This document shows positions 7,066-14,553 of a DNA stretch of 26,327 bases, in pieces. Every line of letters begins with the position of its first letter. Position 1 is the first letter of the stretch. The notes below the pieces were generated by a model. The model saw only the letters and a program-made list of their open reading frames with translations. It made no database searches and was not told where the DNA came from. The translations under genes were made by a program, and so were the position numbers. The DNA comes from JAXMHQ01 sp046346665 (GTDB lineage Bacteria; Verrucomicrobiota; Verrucomicrobiia; Limisphaerales; JAXMHQ01), in the NCBI GenBank assembly GCA_046346665.1, contig JAXMHQ010000050.1:1-26327 (forward strand), in the 5' to 3' direction.

Positions 7066-8163
7066 ATGAATCGAGCCCTGAAATTATTCATTATCGCCGG
7101 AGCGCGTCCGAACTTCATGAAAGTGGCGCCGCTGATCAAGGAGATCCGGAAGCGGCCCGCCGCGTTTTCGTACAAGCTGATCCACACCGGGCAGCATTAC
7201 GACGAGAAGATGTCGGACGTCTTTTTCGGCGAGCTGGGAATACCGGCGCCGGACCGGAACCTGGAGGTCGGGTCGGGATCGCACGCGGTGCAGACGGCGA
7301 ACGTGATGATGAAATTCGAGCCGTTGTGCGAGCAGGAGCGGCCGGACTGGGTGGTGGTGGTGGGCGACGTGAATTCGACGATGGCCTGCACGCTGGTTTG
7401 CGCCAAGCTCGGCATCCGGGTGGCGCACGTGGAAGCCGGCCTGCGCAGTTTCGACCGGACGATGCCCGAGGAAGTGAACCGCCTGGTGACCGACGCGCTG
7501 GCGGACCTGCTGCTGACGCCGTCGAGCGACGGGAATGAAAACCTGAAACGCGAGGGCGTGGCGGAATCGAAGATCAAGCTGGTCGGCAACATCATGATCG
7601 ACGCGCTGGTCGACAATTTGGACGCGGCGCACAAGCGGGGGACGCTGGCGAAGCTGGGGGTGGAGCCGGGGCGTTTCGTTTACGTCACGCTGCACCGGCC
7701 GTCGAACGTCGATCACAAGGAAAGTCTTTCGGCGATTGTGTCGGAGCTGGTCCGGTTGGGGCGTCAGATGCCTATTGTTTTCCCGGTGCATCCGCGCACG
7801 AGGAAGATGATGGGGGAATTCGGGCTGGCGGTGCAGGGCGACGGCCTGAAGCTGGTGGAGCCGATCGGTTATCATGATTCGCTTTGCCTGACCGAGCAGG
7901 CGCGGCTTGTCCTGACGGATTCCGGCGGGTTGCAGGAGGAATCCACCTATTTTCGGACGCCGTGCCTGACGCTGCGCCCGAACACGGAGCGGCCGATCAC
8001 GATCGAGAGCGGGAGCAACCGGCTGACCACGGTGCCGAAGCTGGCGGCGGATATCGCGCGGGTGCTGAACGCGTCCGAGCGCGCCGGCAAAGTGCCGCCG
8101 TTGTGGGACGGGAAGACGGCGGGGCGGATCCTGGATGCGATTGCGGCGGCGACGCAAAGTTAA
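7066..8163 (+). CDS. wecB: UDP-N-acetylglucosamine 2-epimerase (non-hydrolysing)
   Basis: A 365-aa cytosolic enzyme interconverting UDP-GlcNAc and UDP-ManNAc, supplying an amino sugar for EPS. Family hallmarks include G-A-R-P-N-F-M-K near the N-terminus, H-T-G-Q-H-Y-D, V-V-G-D-V-N-S-T, H-V-E-A-G-L-R-S-F, M-P-E-E-V-N-R, D-S-G-G-L-Q-E-E and the C-terminal R-P-I-T-I-E-S-G-S-N. The length is normal for the family. The ATG at 7066 is chosen because the longer frame from 6946 runs back through the family B repeat into the DUF354 gene. Confidence 0.96.
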   Translation: MNRALKLFIIAGARPNFMKVAPLIKEIRKRPAAFSYKLIHTGQHYDEKMSDVFFGELGIPAPDRNLEVGSGSHAVQTANVMMKFEPLCEQERPDWVVVVGDVNSTMACTLVCAKLGIRVAHVEAGLRSFDRTMPEEVNRLVTDALADLLLTPSSDGNENLKREGVAESKIKLVGNIMIDALVDNLDAAHKRGTLAKLGVEPGRFVYVTLHRPSNVDHKESLSAIVSELVRLGRQMPIVFPVHPRTRKMMGEFGLAVQGDGLKLVEPIGYHDSLCLTEQARLVLTDSGGLQEESTYFRTPCLTLRPNTERPITIESGSNRLTTVPKLAADIARVLNASERAGKVPPLWDGKTAGRILDAIAAATQS

Positions 8164-8169
8164 TTCGCG

Positions 8170-8234
8170 GCAGCCGACGCAACGAGGTGCATAATCCTAA
8201 CTTTGATTTAGAGCCTCCTTACGTCGGCTCCTAC
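8170..8234. repeat. Inverted repeat containing the second 27-bp GAGCCTCC copy
   Basis: The 5' arm GCAGCCGACG at 8170-8179 pairs with CGTCGGCTCC in the 3' arm. The 3' arm at 8208-8234 is the second copy of the 27-bp motif (TTAGAGCCTCCTTACG, then TCGGCTCCTAC). It fills the gap between wecB and the next gene and has the same two-arm layout as 5737-5809. Confidence 0.75.
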
Positions 8235-8245
8235 TTTTGAATCGA

Positions 8246-9520
8246 ATGAATTCGAATTCCGCAGGAAGATCGCCGGCGCGCCATGCGGCGCTGGCGTTGC
8301 TGCGGTATTGCCAGGAGCGGGACTGGGCGGGGTGGGATCCTTACGACGCGCTGAATTCGCACTGGCTGAGGCTGCTGCCGTTCCTGGATTTCCGGCTGAG
8401 CCGGCTGGTGCTGATCCAGGCGCTGAAGCGGTGCCCGGTTAATCCGCGTCCGCTGCTGCTCATCCCGAGATCGCGCAACCCGAAAGGCCAGGCGCTGTTC
8501 CTGTCGAGCTTCTTGAATCTTTCGCGGGCCGGGTTGCTGAAGGATCACGAGCTGATCCAGCGCACGGCGGAATCGTTGGACGCGATGCGTTCGCCGATGC
8601 CGGAAGGCCGGTCGGCGTGGGGATACAGTTTTCCGTGGCAGACGCGGACGCTGCTGGTGCCGCGCGGCGCGCCGAACCTGGTGTGCACGGTGTTCGTGGC
8701 GGACGCGCTGTTGGATCTTTACGAATCCAGCCAGGAATCGCGCTGGCTGAAACTCGCAGAGGGCGCGGCCGTTTACCTGGCGAAGGACCTGTTCTGGACC
8801 GACGGATCCGAGGTCGCGTCGTTTCATTATCCGACCCCGGTGTCGAAATCGAAAATCCACAACGCGAACCTGCTGGCGGCGGCGTTCCTGGCGCGGGTGT
8901 CGTCGCTGACGGGGCGGAAGGAGTTTCTCGAACCCGCGCTGCGGGCGGCGCGTTATTCGGCCGGGCGCCAGGCGGCGGACGGATCGTGGCCGTACGGCGA
9001 GGCGCCGAAGCAGCGGTGGATCGATCATTTTCACACGGGCTACAACCTGGTGGCGCTGCGTCGACTCGGGCGCAGCACGGGCACGCGGGAGTTCGACGAG
9101 TGCGCGCGGCGTGGGTTTGAGTTTTATCGCCGGCACTTTTTCCGGCCGGATGCGGCGCCGAAATATTTTCACGACCGGGATTACCCGGTGGATGTTCATT
9201 GTGTGGCGCAGGCGGTCTTGACGCTGCTGGAATTCCGGGACCTGGACGCGGGGGGCGTCGAGCTGGCGGGCTCGGTGATCGACTGGTCGCTGAAGCATCT
9301 TTGGGATCCGCGGGGATATTTTTATCATCAACAGCAGCGCTGGGGCCGGGTGCGGATTCCCTACATGCGCTGGGGGCAGGCGTGGATGCTGCTGGCGCTG
9401 TCGGCCTGGCTGGAGCAACAGAGCAAAGGCTTCAACCGCGGATGGACACGGATGAACACGGATGAGGGGCCGGCCGAGGTCGAGGCAAGAGAGCGCCTGG
9501 GAACTTCAACCGTTGGTTAG
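8246..9520 (+). CDS. Alpha/alpha-toroid protein of the EPS locus, function unknown
   Basis: A 424-aa protein with repeated amphipathic helices and no signal peptide or membrane span. It has a QW-like D-G-S-W-P-Y-G and a conserved-looking I-D-H-F-H-T-G-Y-N-L-V, typical of alpha/alpha-barrel proteins such as six-hairpin glycosidases and terpene-cyclase-like toroids. Candidate roles are a lyase, hydrolase or epimerase acting on the glycan, but I cannot assign one. The start is the ATG at 8246; an in-frame TTG at 8237 is less likely. The last 30 or so residues are encoded by an invading repeat arm (9431-9464) and look like read-through of normally non-coding DNA, so the ancestral stop was probably nearer 9430. 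Confidence 0.75.
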   Translation: MNSNSAGRSPARHAALALLRYCQERDWAGWDPYDALNSHWLRLLPFLDFRLSRLVLIQALKRCPVNPRPLLLIPRSRNPKGQALFLSSFLNLSRAGLLKDHELIQRTAESLDAMRSPMPEGRSAWGYSFPWQTRTLLVPRGAPNLVCTVFVADALLDLYESSQESRWLKLAEGAAVYLAKDLFWTDGSEVASFHYPTPVSKSKIHNANLLAAAFLARVSSLTGRKEFLEPALRAARYSAGRQAADGSWPYGEAPKQRWIDHFHTGYNLVALRRLGRSTGTREFDECARRGFEFYRRHFFRPDAAPKYFHDRDYPVDVHCVAQAVLTLLEFRDLDAGGVELAGSVIDWSLKHLWDPRGYFYHQQQRWGRVRIPYMRWGQAWMLLALSAWLEQQSKGFNRGWTRMNTDEGPAEVEARERLGTSTVG

Positions 9521-9587
9521 GATCACTCCCATTCAGCGACGTATGTTATTTCACATCCGTGTTCATGCGTGTTTATCCGTGGTTCAA
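9431..9587. repeat. Inverted repeat with 34-nt arms (family C, CACGGATG type)
   Basis: The arm at 9431-9464 (TTCAACCGCGGATGGACACG and onward) and the arm at 9554-9587 are reverse complements over 34 nt with about five mismatches. Units of the form ACACGGATG recur inside each arm. The left arm lies inside the 3' end of the toroid gene; the right arm ends 14 nt before the GT2 start. Confidence 0.8.
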
Positions 9588-9601
9588 TTCCCCCGCTGTT
9601 T

Positions 9602-10543
9602 ATGAATTCCCAATCCACCTCCGCCGGCGCGCGGCGCGCGGGTTACGTGCTGGTCACGCCGGCGCGCAACGAGGCCGCTTTCCTCGAGCAAACCATCCTG
9701 TCGGTCGTTCACCAGACGGTGAAGCCGTTGAAATGGGTGATCGTGAGCGACGGTTCGACGGATGGGACGGACGACATCGTGAAGAAATACGCGGCGGAGC
9801 ATTCGTGGATCGAGCTGGTGCGGATGCCGGAGCGCCGGGAGCGGCATTTCGCGGGGAAGGTTTACGCGTTCAACGCGGGTTACGCGCGGGTGAAGGAGTT
9901 GCCTTACGAGTATATAGGCAGCATGGATGCGGACATCTCTTTCGAGCCGGAGTATTTTGAATTTTTGCTGGGCAAACTGGAGACGAACCCGAGGCTCGGG
10001 CTGGCGGGCACGCCGTTCAAGGAAGGGACGGAAGGATACGATTACCGGTTTGTGAGCGTGGAGCACGTGTCGGGCGCGTGCCAGTTGTTCCGGCGGCAGT
10101 GCTTCGAGGAAATCGGCGGCTATGTGCCGATGAAAGGCGGCGGGATCGACCACGTGGCGGTGCTGACGTCGCGGATGAAAGGCTGGCAGACGCGGACGTT
10201 CACGGAGAAACATTGCCAGCATCACCGGGCGCAGGGATCGGCCAAGGCAAGTCCGGCGATGGCGAAGTTCAAGGTCGGGAAGCTCGATTACGCGCTGGGA
10301 GGGCATCCGTTGTGGGAGCTGTTCCGTTCGGTCTACCAGCTCACGCGCAAGCCGCTGGTGATCGGCGGGGTCATGGTGTTCTGCGGCTATTTTTCGTCGA
10401 TGCTGAAGCGGGAGAAGCGGCCGATATCGGACGAGCTGGTGGCGTTCCGGCGCCGGGAACAGATGGCGCGGTTGAAGCGGTTTCTGTTGCGGCAGCCATT
10501 GCCGGTGGAGTCGAGGGTCGAGGGTCGAGGGTCGAGGGCTTGA
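9602..10543 (+). CDS. Family 2 glycosyltransferase
   Basis: A 313-aa GT-A enzyme. Its N-terminal nucleotide-binding part contains V-T-P-A-R-N-E-A, then V-S-D-G-S-T-D-G-T. The metal-binding D-x-D is S-M-D-A-D. Acceptor-side features include G-G-Y-V-P-M-K-G-G-G-I-D, and hydrophobic stretches near the C-terminus could touch the membrane. It would transfer a sugar onto the lipid-linked EPS intermediate. The ATG at 9602 is preferred to 9569, which lies in the inverted-repeat arm. The final codons are formed by four tandem copies of a heptamer (10511-10538), so the extreme C-terminus is variable sequence rather than conserved enzyme. Confidence 0.9.
   Translation: MNSQSTSAGARRAGYVLVTPARNEAAFLEQTILSVVHQTVKPLKWVIVSDGSTDGTDDIVKKYAAEHSWIELVRMPERRERHFAGKVYAFNAGYARVKELPYEYIGSMDADISFEPEYFEFLLGKLETNPRLGLAGTPFKEGTEGYDYRFVSVEHVSGACQLFRRQCFEEIGGYVPMKGGGIDHVAVLTSRMKGWQTRTFTEKHCQHHRAQGSAKASPAMAKFKVGKLDYALGGHPLWELFRSVYQLTRKPLVIGGVMVFCGYFSSMLKREKRPISDELVAFRRREQMARLKRFLLRQPLPVESRVEGRGSRA
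10511..10538 (+). repeat. Tandem heptamer (TCGAGGG)4 inside the end of the GT2 gene
   Basis: Four exact head-to-tail copies of TCGAGGG lie just before the stop at 10541-10543. Because the unit is 7 bp, gain or loss of one copy shifts the reading frame of the last residues. Confidence 0.9.
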
Positions 10544-10561
10544 ACGCGGATTCGCGAAGTC

Positions 10562-11293
10562 ATGATTATTATCAATGCCGACGACTGGGGCCGGAGCCGC
10601 GCGGAGACCGACGCGGCGCTGAAGTGTTTTCGGGCGAAGCGGATCACCTCGGTGACGGCAATGATGTTCATGGAGGATTCCGAGCGCGCGGCGGGTCTTG
10701 CGAAGGAATGGGGAATCGACGCGGGGTTGCATTTGAATTTGAGCCAGCGGTTCAACGGGCCAGGGGTGCCGGAGGAGGTGCGCCGGAGCCACGACCGCGT
10801 GGTGCGGTTCATTCTGCGCAGCAAGTATGCGGTGTTGTTTTATCACCCGCTGTTGCGCCGCGATTTTCGCCGGGTGTTTCAGGCGCAGTGGGACGAGTTT
10901 GTGCGGCTTTACGGCCGGGCGCCGTCGCATGTGGACGGGCATCAGCACCGGCATTTGAGCGCGAACGTGCTGCTCGACCGGATCATTCCGGCGGGGGAAA
11001 AGGTGCGGCGGAATTTTTCGTTCTGGCCGGGGGAGAAGGGGCTGGTGAACCGGGCGTACCGGCGGGTGCTGGACAACTGGATGTCGCGCCGTTACCGGCT
11101 GACGGACTATTTCTTTTCGCTGGGCACGTGTTTGCAGACCGGGTGTTTGTCGCGGGTGGCGGACCTGGGCAAGACGGCGTCGGTGGAGTTGATGACGCAC
11201 CCGGTTCGGCAGAATGAGCTTGAGTATTTGTCGGGCGACACCTGGGTGATCACGTTTGGGCGGCACCGGATGGGGTCGTACCGGCAATTGTAA
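10562..11293 (+). CDS. YdjC/ChbG-family carbohydrate deacetylase
   Basis: A 243-aa enzyme of the YdjC family (PF04794 type), metal-dependent hydrolases that remove N-acetyl groups from sugars. The metal-site motifs are in order: N-A-D-D-W-G at 5-10, G-L-H-L-N-L at 55-60, H-V-D-G-H-Q-H at 123-129 and M-T-H-P at 211-214. There is no signal peptide, so it probably acts on cytoplasmic or lipid-linked precursors. It starts 18 nt after the GT2 stop and is likely co-transcribed. With WecB upstream, a deacetylated amino sugar in the repeat unit is plausible. Confidence 0.9.
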   Translation: MIIINADDWGRSRAETDAALKCFRAKRITSVTAMMFMEDSERAAGLAKEWGIDAGLHLNLSQRFNGPGVPEEVRRSHDRVVRFILRSKYAVLFYHPLLRRDFRRVFQAQWDEFVRLYGRAPSHVDGHQHRHLSANVLLDRIIPAGEKVRRNFSFWPGEKGLVNRAYRRVLDNWMSRRYRLTDYFFSLGTCLQTGCLSRVADLGKTASVELMTHPVRQNELEYLSGDTWVITFGRHRMGSYRQL

Positions 11294-11306
11294 TGCAAAA
11301 TTCATA

Positions 11307-11383
11307 CAGCCACAGAGGCACAGTGCTCACAGAGCCATTGAGGCCGACATTTTCTCTTTGTGACCTCTGTGTCTCTGTGGCTG
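11307..11383. repeat. Inverted repeat (family D, CACAGAG type)
   Basis: The arm at 11307-11334 starts CAGCCACAGAGGCACAG, and the arm at 11354-11383 ends CTGTGTCTCTGTGGCTG. They are complementary over about 28 nt with a loop of about 19 nt, and each arm is built from near-repeats of CACAGAG. It occupies most of the gap between the deacetylase and acyltransferase genes and would form a strong transcript hairpin. Confidence 0.8.
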
Positions 11384-11409
11384 ATAACCGTTTCCGAAAT
11401 ATTTGAATC

Positions 11410-12423
11410 ATGGCAGTGGAACCTTTTGAAATCCGAGTTCGAGGGAAGACGATCCAGGTCCCGTCGGCGGCCGCTTGCGGGCAGCGGGTGCTGGTGCGCG
11501 GGCGCTGGCTGAAGCTGGCGACGGTGCACGACGAGGAATGGCTGCCGGGCGACGTGGTTGCGGATCCGGCGGCGATGATTCGTGAATTCACGGCGGCGGG
11601 GTTGCGGGCGGATATTTTCACGTTCTCGCAGAAGCTGCCGGACACGCAGCCGCGGCACGGGTATCCGTTCGAGTGGGACAACGTGGCGGCGATCCCGACA
11701 TCGTCGTTCAAGGAGTGGTGGGAGAAGCGGCTGCCGCAGGTGACGCGCAAGAACGTGCGCCGGTCGGCGAAGCGCGGCGTGGTGGTGCGGACCTGCGAGT
11801 TGAACGACGAACTGGTGCGGGGGATTGTGGAGATTTACGGCGAGACGCTGATCAAGCAGGGGATTCCGTTTGCGCACCACGGGAAGGATTTTGAGACGGT
11901 GAAGAAGGAGGTGTCCACGCTGCCGGACCGGAGCGAATTCATCTGCGCGTATCACGGCGAGGAATTGATCGGGTTCATCAAGCTGGTTCACCTGGGGCCG
12001 ATTGCGAGCATCCTGCACATTGTTTCCAAGGAGCGGCATTACGACAAGCGGCCGATGAACGCCCTGGTGACGAGGGCGGTGGAGATTTGCGAGCAGAAGA
12101 AGATCGGCTGGATGGTTTACGGGAAATACGTTTACGGCAACAAGACGGACAGTCCGCTGGCGGAATTCAAGCGGCGGAACGGGTTTGAGCCTGTGAACGT
12201 GCCGACGTATTACGTGCCGCTGACGCTGAAGGGGCGTGTGGCGGTGCGGTTGAAACTTTACCGCGGGTGGCTGGGGATTCTGCCGCCGGGTTTGATCAAG
12301 GTGCTGCTGGCGGCGCGCGCGCGGTTTTACAGCGTGGTGTTGCGGAAGGGAGCGGCGCCGGCGGCGAAGGAGGATTCAGGTGAAGAGGGAGAGAAGCCGG
12401 CGGAGGCGCAGGCGGGGCTTTGA
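11410..12423 (+). CDS. FemAB/GNAT-like acyltransferase
   Basis: A 337-aa protein resembling the GNAT-fold FemAB-like proteins of polysaccharide loci. The N-terminal half has F-K-E-W-W-E-K-R-L, then R-K-N-V-R-R-S-A-K-R-G at about residues 113-123, a motif frequent in this group. The second half has an acetyltransferase-like core (E-L-I-G-F-I-K-L-V, L-H-I-V-S, then N-A-L-V-T-R-A-V-E-I). The C-terminal 25 residues are Ala/Glu-rich and probably disordered. It may acylate a sugar amine, for example one exposed by the YdjC deacetylase; the donor is unknown. No clear Shine-Dalgarno is present. Confidence 0.75.
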   Translation: MAVEPFEIRVRGKTIQVPSAAACGQRVLVRGRWLKLATVHDEEWLPGDVVADPAAMIREFTAAGLRADIFTFSQKLPDTQPRHGYPFEWDNVAAIPTSSFKEWWEKRLPQVTRKNVRRSAKRGVVVRTCELNDELVRGIVEIYGETLIKQGIPFAHHGKDFETVKKEVSTLPDRSEFICAYHGEELIGFIKLVHLGPIASILHIVSKERHYDKRPMNALVTRAVEICEQKKIGWMVYGKYVYGNKTDSPLAEFKRRNGFEPVNVPTYYVPLTLKGRVAVRLKLYRGWLGILPPGLIKVLLAARARFYSVVLRKGAAPAAKEDSGEEGEKPAEAQAGL

Positions 12424-12457
12424 GGAACGGTCGCAGGCGAGGGGACAGGGAATTTTG

Positions 12458-12484
12458 TTAGAGCCTCCTTACGTTGGCTCCTAC
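12458..12484 (+). repeat. Third copy of the 27-bp GAGCCTCC repeat (solo arm)
   Basis: It matches the 3' arms at 8208-8234 and 5783-5809 with one to three changes (TTAGAGCCTCCTTACG, then T/C-GGCTCCTAC). No matching 5' arm with the GCAGCCGACG core is present here, so this is a half element, about 35 nt after the acyltransferase stop. Confidence 0.75.
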
Positions 12485-12576
12485 GGGGAGGATAGGTAGG
12501 ATCACGGACGCGGAATTCAGTAATAATTGAGGTTTGAAATTTTCGGACGATTGCAGTAATTAAAGCGACCCTTGAC

Positions 12577-12651
12577 GCCGGTGTAGCTCAACGTTAGAGC
12601 AGCTGGATTGTATCCAGCAGATGGAGTGTTTAATTCCTCCCGCCGGCTCCA
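12577..12651 (+). tRNA. Divergent tRNA-Thr(UGU), possibly decayed
   Basis: A 75-nt cloverleaf-like sequence: acceptor GCCGGTG/CGCCGGC, discriminator T, encoded CCA (12649-12651), D-stem GCTC/GAGC, anticodon stem GCTGG/CCAGC with loop ATTGTAT (anticodon TGT). Several normally invariant positions are missing: the D-loop AACGTTA lacks the G18-G19 pair, the T-arm reads GGAGTGTTTAATTCCTCC with a disrupted stem and no TTCGA loop, and loop position 38 is T. It may be a pseudo-tRNA, a specialised tRNA or an integration footprint. It lies inside the EPS locus on the same strand. Confidence 0.65.
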
Positions 12652-12707
12652 CTTTTTCAGTTCTCCCGGTCTTTGCGCCGGATCAACCCCCGACAGCAGG
12701 TTTTCAC

Positions 12708-14534
12708 ATGCCAGGCATTGCAGGAATCATCGGATTACCCACGGGCGCGCCCGCGCGCGAGCAGCTTGACGCCATGGTCCGGTCCATGGTGCACGAGGCC
12801 TTTTACGTCCACGGCACGCTGCCGGACACGCTCCCGGGGGTGTGCGTCGGCTGGGTGAACCACCAGGGATCGTTCGCGGACTGCATGCCCGCGTGGAACG
12901 AGGCGCACGACGTTTGCCTGGTGTTTTCGGGCGAACATTTCGCGGACCAGTCCGACTGGGACGCGCTGCGGGCGCGGGGGCACCGGGTGGAGGGGCCGAA
13001 CGCGGCGGCGCTGGTGCACGGTTACGAGGAAGAGGGCGAACGGTTTTTCGAGAAGTTGAACGGCTGGTTCTGCGGGGTGGTGATCGATTTGCGCAAGCGC
13101 GAGGCGCTGCTGTTCAATGACCGGTACGGCGTGAGCCGGCTTTACGTGCACGAGAGCGGCGGCGCGGTTTATTTTGCATCCGAAGCCAAGGCGCTGTTGC
13201 GCGTGCTGCCGGAGCTGCGGCAACTGGACCTGCGCAGTCTCGGTGAGTATTTCTCCTGCGGCTGCGTGTTGCAGAACCGGACTTGTTTCCAGGGGATCAC
13301 GCAGCTTCCCGGCGCCTCGCTGTGGCGGTTCGCGCCCGGCCAGCCGGTGCGGAAGGGATTTTATTTTCAGAAACAGGACTGGGAAAAGCTGCCGCTGCTT
13401 TCCGCGGCGGACTACGAGCGGCAGCTTGGCGAAACGTGGGACCGGATTTTGCCGCGCTATTTTTCGGGCAACCAGCGCGCGGGCCTGTCGCTGACGGGAG
13501 GCATCGACAGCCGGTTGATCCTGGCCTGCCTCAAGCGTCCGGCGAACAGTCTTCCATGCTACACGTTCGGCGGGACCTACCGCGACTGCGCGGACGTGAC
13601 CGTGTCGCGCGCCGTCGCCGCCGCCTGCGGCCAGCCGCATGAAACCATCCCGCTGAACGGTTCGTTCTTTTCGGAGTTCCCGGCCCTCGCGGAGAAGGCG
13701 GTTTACCTGACCGACGGCGCGCTCGACGTGACGGGGTCGACGGATTTATTTGTGCACCGGCGGGTGCGGGAGATCGGGCCGGTGCGCGTGACGGGGTTGT
13801 ATGGCGGGGAGGTGCTTCGGAGCCTGATTGTGTTCAAGCCGATGCCGCAATCGCGCGAGCATCTCGCGCCGGAATTCGACCGGGCGTTGAACCAGGCCGC
13901 GGAAACCTACGCGGCGGAAAAGCAGGGGCACCAGCAATCGTTCATCGCCTTCAAGCAGGCGCCGTGGCACATCTATTCCCGGCTATCGATCGAGCGCACG
14001 CAGGTGACGATCCGCACGCCGTATTTCGACAACGACCTGGTGCGGCTGGCGTTCCAGGCGCCGCCGGAGCAGTTGAATTACGGTCCGGTGCTGCGGCTGA
14101 TCGCGTCGGGCAACCCGGCGCTGGAGGCTGTGGGCACGGACCGGGCGCTGGCGTTGAAAGCAGTGCCGGGGCTCGGATCGGTGCGGCACCAGATCCAGCA
14201 ATTCACGTTCAAGGCGGAGTATGCCTATGACTACGGGATGCCGCAGTGGCTGGCGCGGGTCGATCACGCGTTTGCGCCGTTTCATTTCGAGAAGCTGTGG
14301 CTCGGACGGCACAAGTATTATCATTTCCGGGTGTGGTACCGCGACCGGTTTGCCGATTTCGTGAAATCCGTCCTGCTGGATCCGCGGTCGCTGGCGCGGC
14401 CGTATGTGAACCCGTCGCAACTGAAGCGGGTGGTGGAGCTGCACACGCGGGGTTCGGGGAATTACACGCTGGAACTGCACCGGCTGCTGACGGCGGAGCT
14501 GATGCAGCGGCAGTTGATCGAGCAAACCGCCTGA
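12708..14534 (+). CDS. Asparagine-synthase-like protein with inactive amidotransferase Cys site
   Basis: A 608-aa protein with the two-domain layout of asparagine synthase B: an N-terminal class II glutamine amidotransferase fold (residues 1 to about 200) and a C-terminal ATP-pyrophosphatase domain from about 220. The N-terminus reads M-P-G-I-A-G-I-I-G, so the catalytic Cys2 is Pro and glutamine hydrolysis is not expected. The PP-loop is S-L-T-G-G-I-D-S-R; the later G-D-G-G-D-E-type motif is degenerate (T-G-L-Y-G-G-E-V). It may use another amine donor, or adenylate a carboxylate to amidate a sugar acid or form a peptide-like bond in the EPS. The ATG at 12708 follows AGCAGG; the longer frame from 12621 runs through the tRNA. 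Confidence 0.85.
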   Translation: MPGIAGIIGLPTGAPAREQLDAMVRSMVHEAFYVHGTLPDTLPGVCVGWVNHQGSFADCMPAWNEAHDVCLVFSGEHFADQSDWDALRARGHRVEGPNAAALVHGYEEEGERFFEKLNGWFCGVVIDLRKREALLFNDRYGVSRLYVHESGGAVYFASEAKALLRVLPELRQLDLRSLGEYFSCGCVLQNRTCFQGITQLPGASLWRFAPGQPVRKGFYFQKQDWEKLPLLSAADYERQLGETWDRILPRYFSGNQRAGLSLTGGIDSRLILACLKRPANSLPCYTFGGTYRDCADVTVSRAVAAACGQPHETIPLNGSFFSEFPALAEKAVYLTDGALDVTGSTDLFVHRRVREIGPVRVTGLYGGEVLRSLIVFKPMPQSREHLAPEFDRALNQAAETYAAEKQGHQQSFIAFKQAPWHIYSRLSIERTQVTIRTPYFDNDLVRLAFQAPPEQLNYGPVLRLIASGNPALEAVGTDRALALKAVPGLGSVRHQIQQFTFKAEYAYDYGMPQWLARVDHAFAPFHFEKLWLGRHKYYHFRVWYRDRFADFVKSVLLDPRSLARPYVNPSQLKRVVELHTRGSGNYTLELHRLLTAELMQRQLIEQTA

Positions 14535-14553
14535 GCCCGGCCGGTCCGATTTC

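Noticed and set aside
9584..11305. 573-codon minus-strand open frame
   Set aside because: It is antisense to the GT2 and YdjC genes, Arg/His/Pro-rich, with no domain; an effect of high GC at third positions.
2651..11383. CRISPR array as an explanation for the recurring repeats
   Set aside because: The repeats are single hairpins scattered between genes, with no regular direct repeat-spacer series and no cas genes.
12621..12707. Upstream start for the asparagine-synthase-like gene
   Set aside because: The extension lies within the tRNA-Thr and its leader; the family begins at the M-x-G-I-A-G sequence at 12708.
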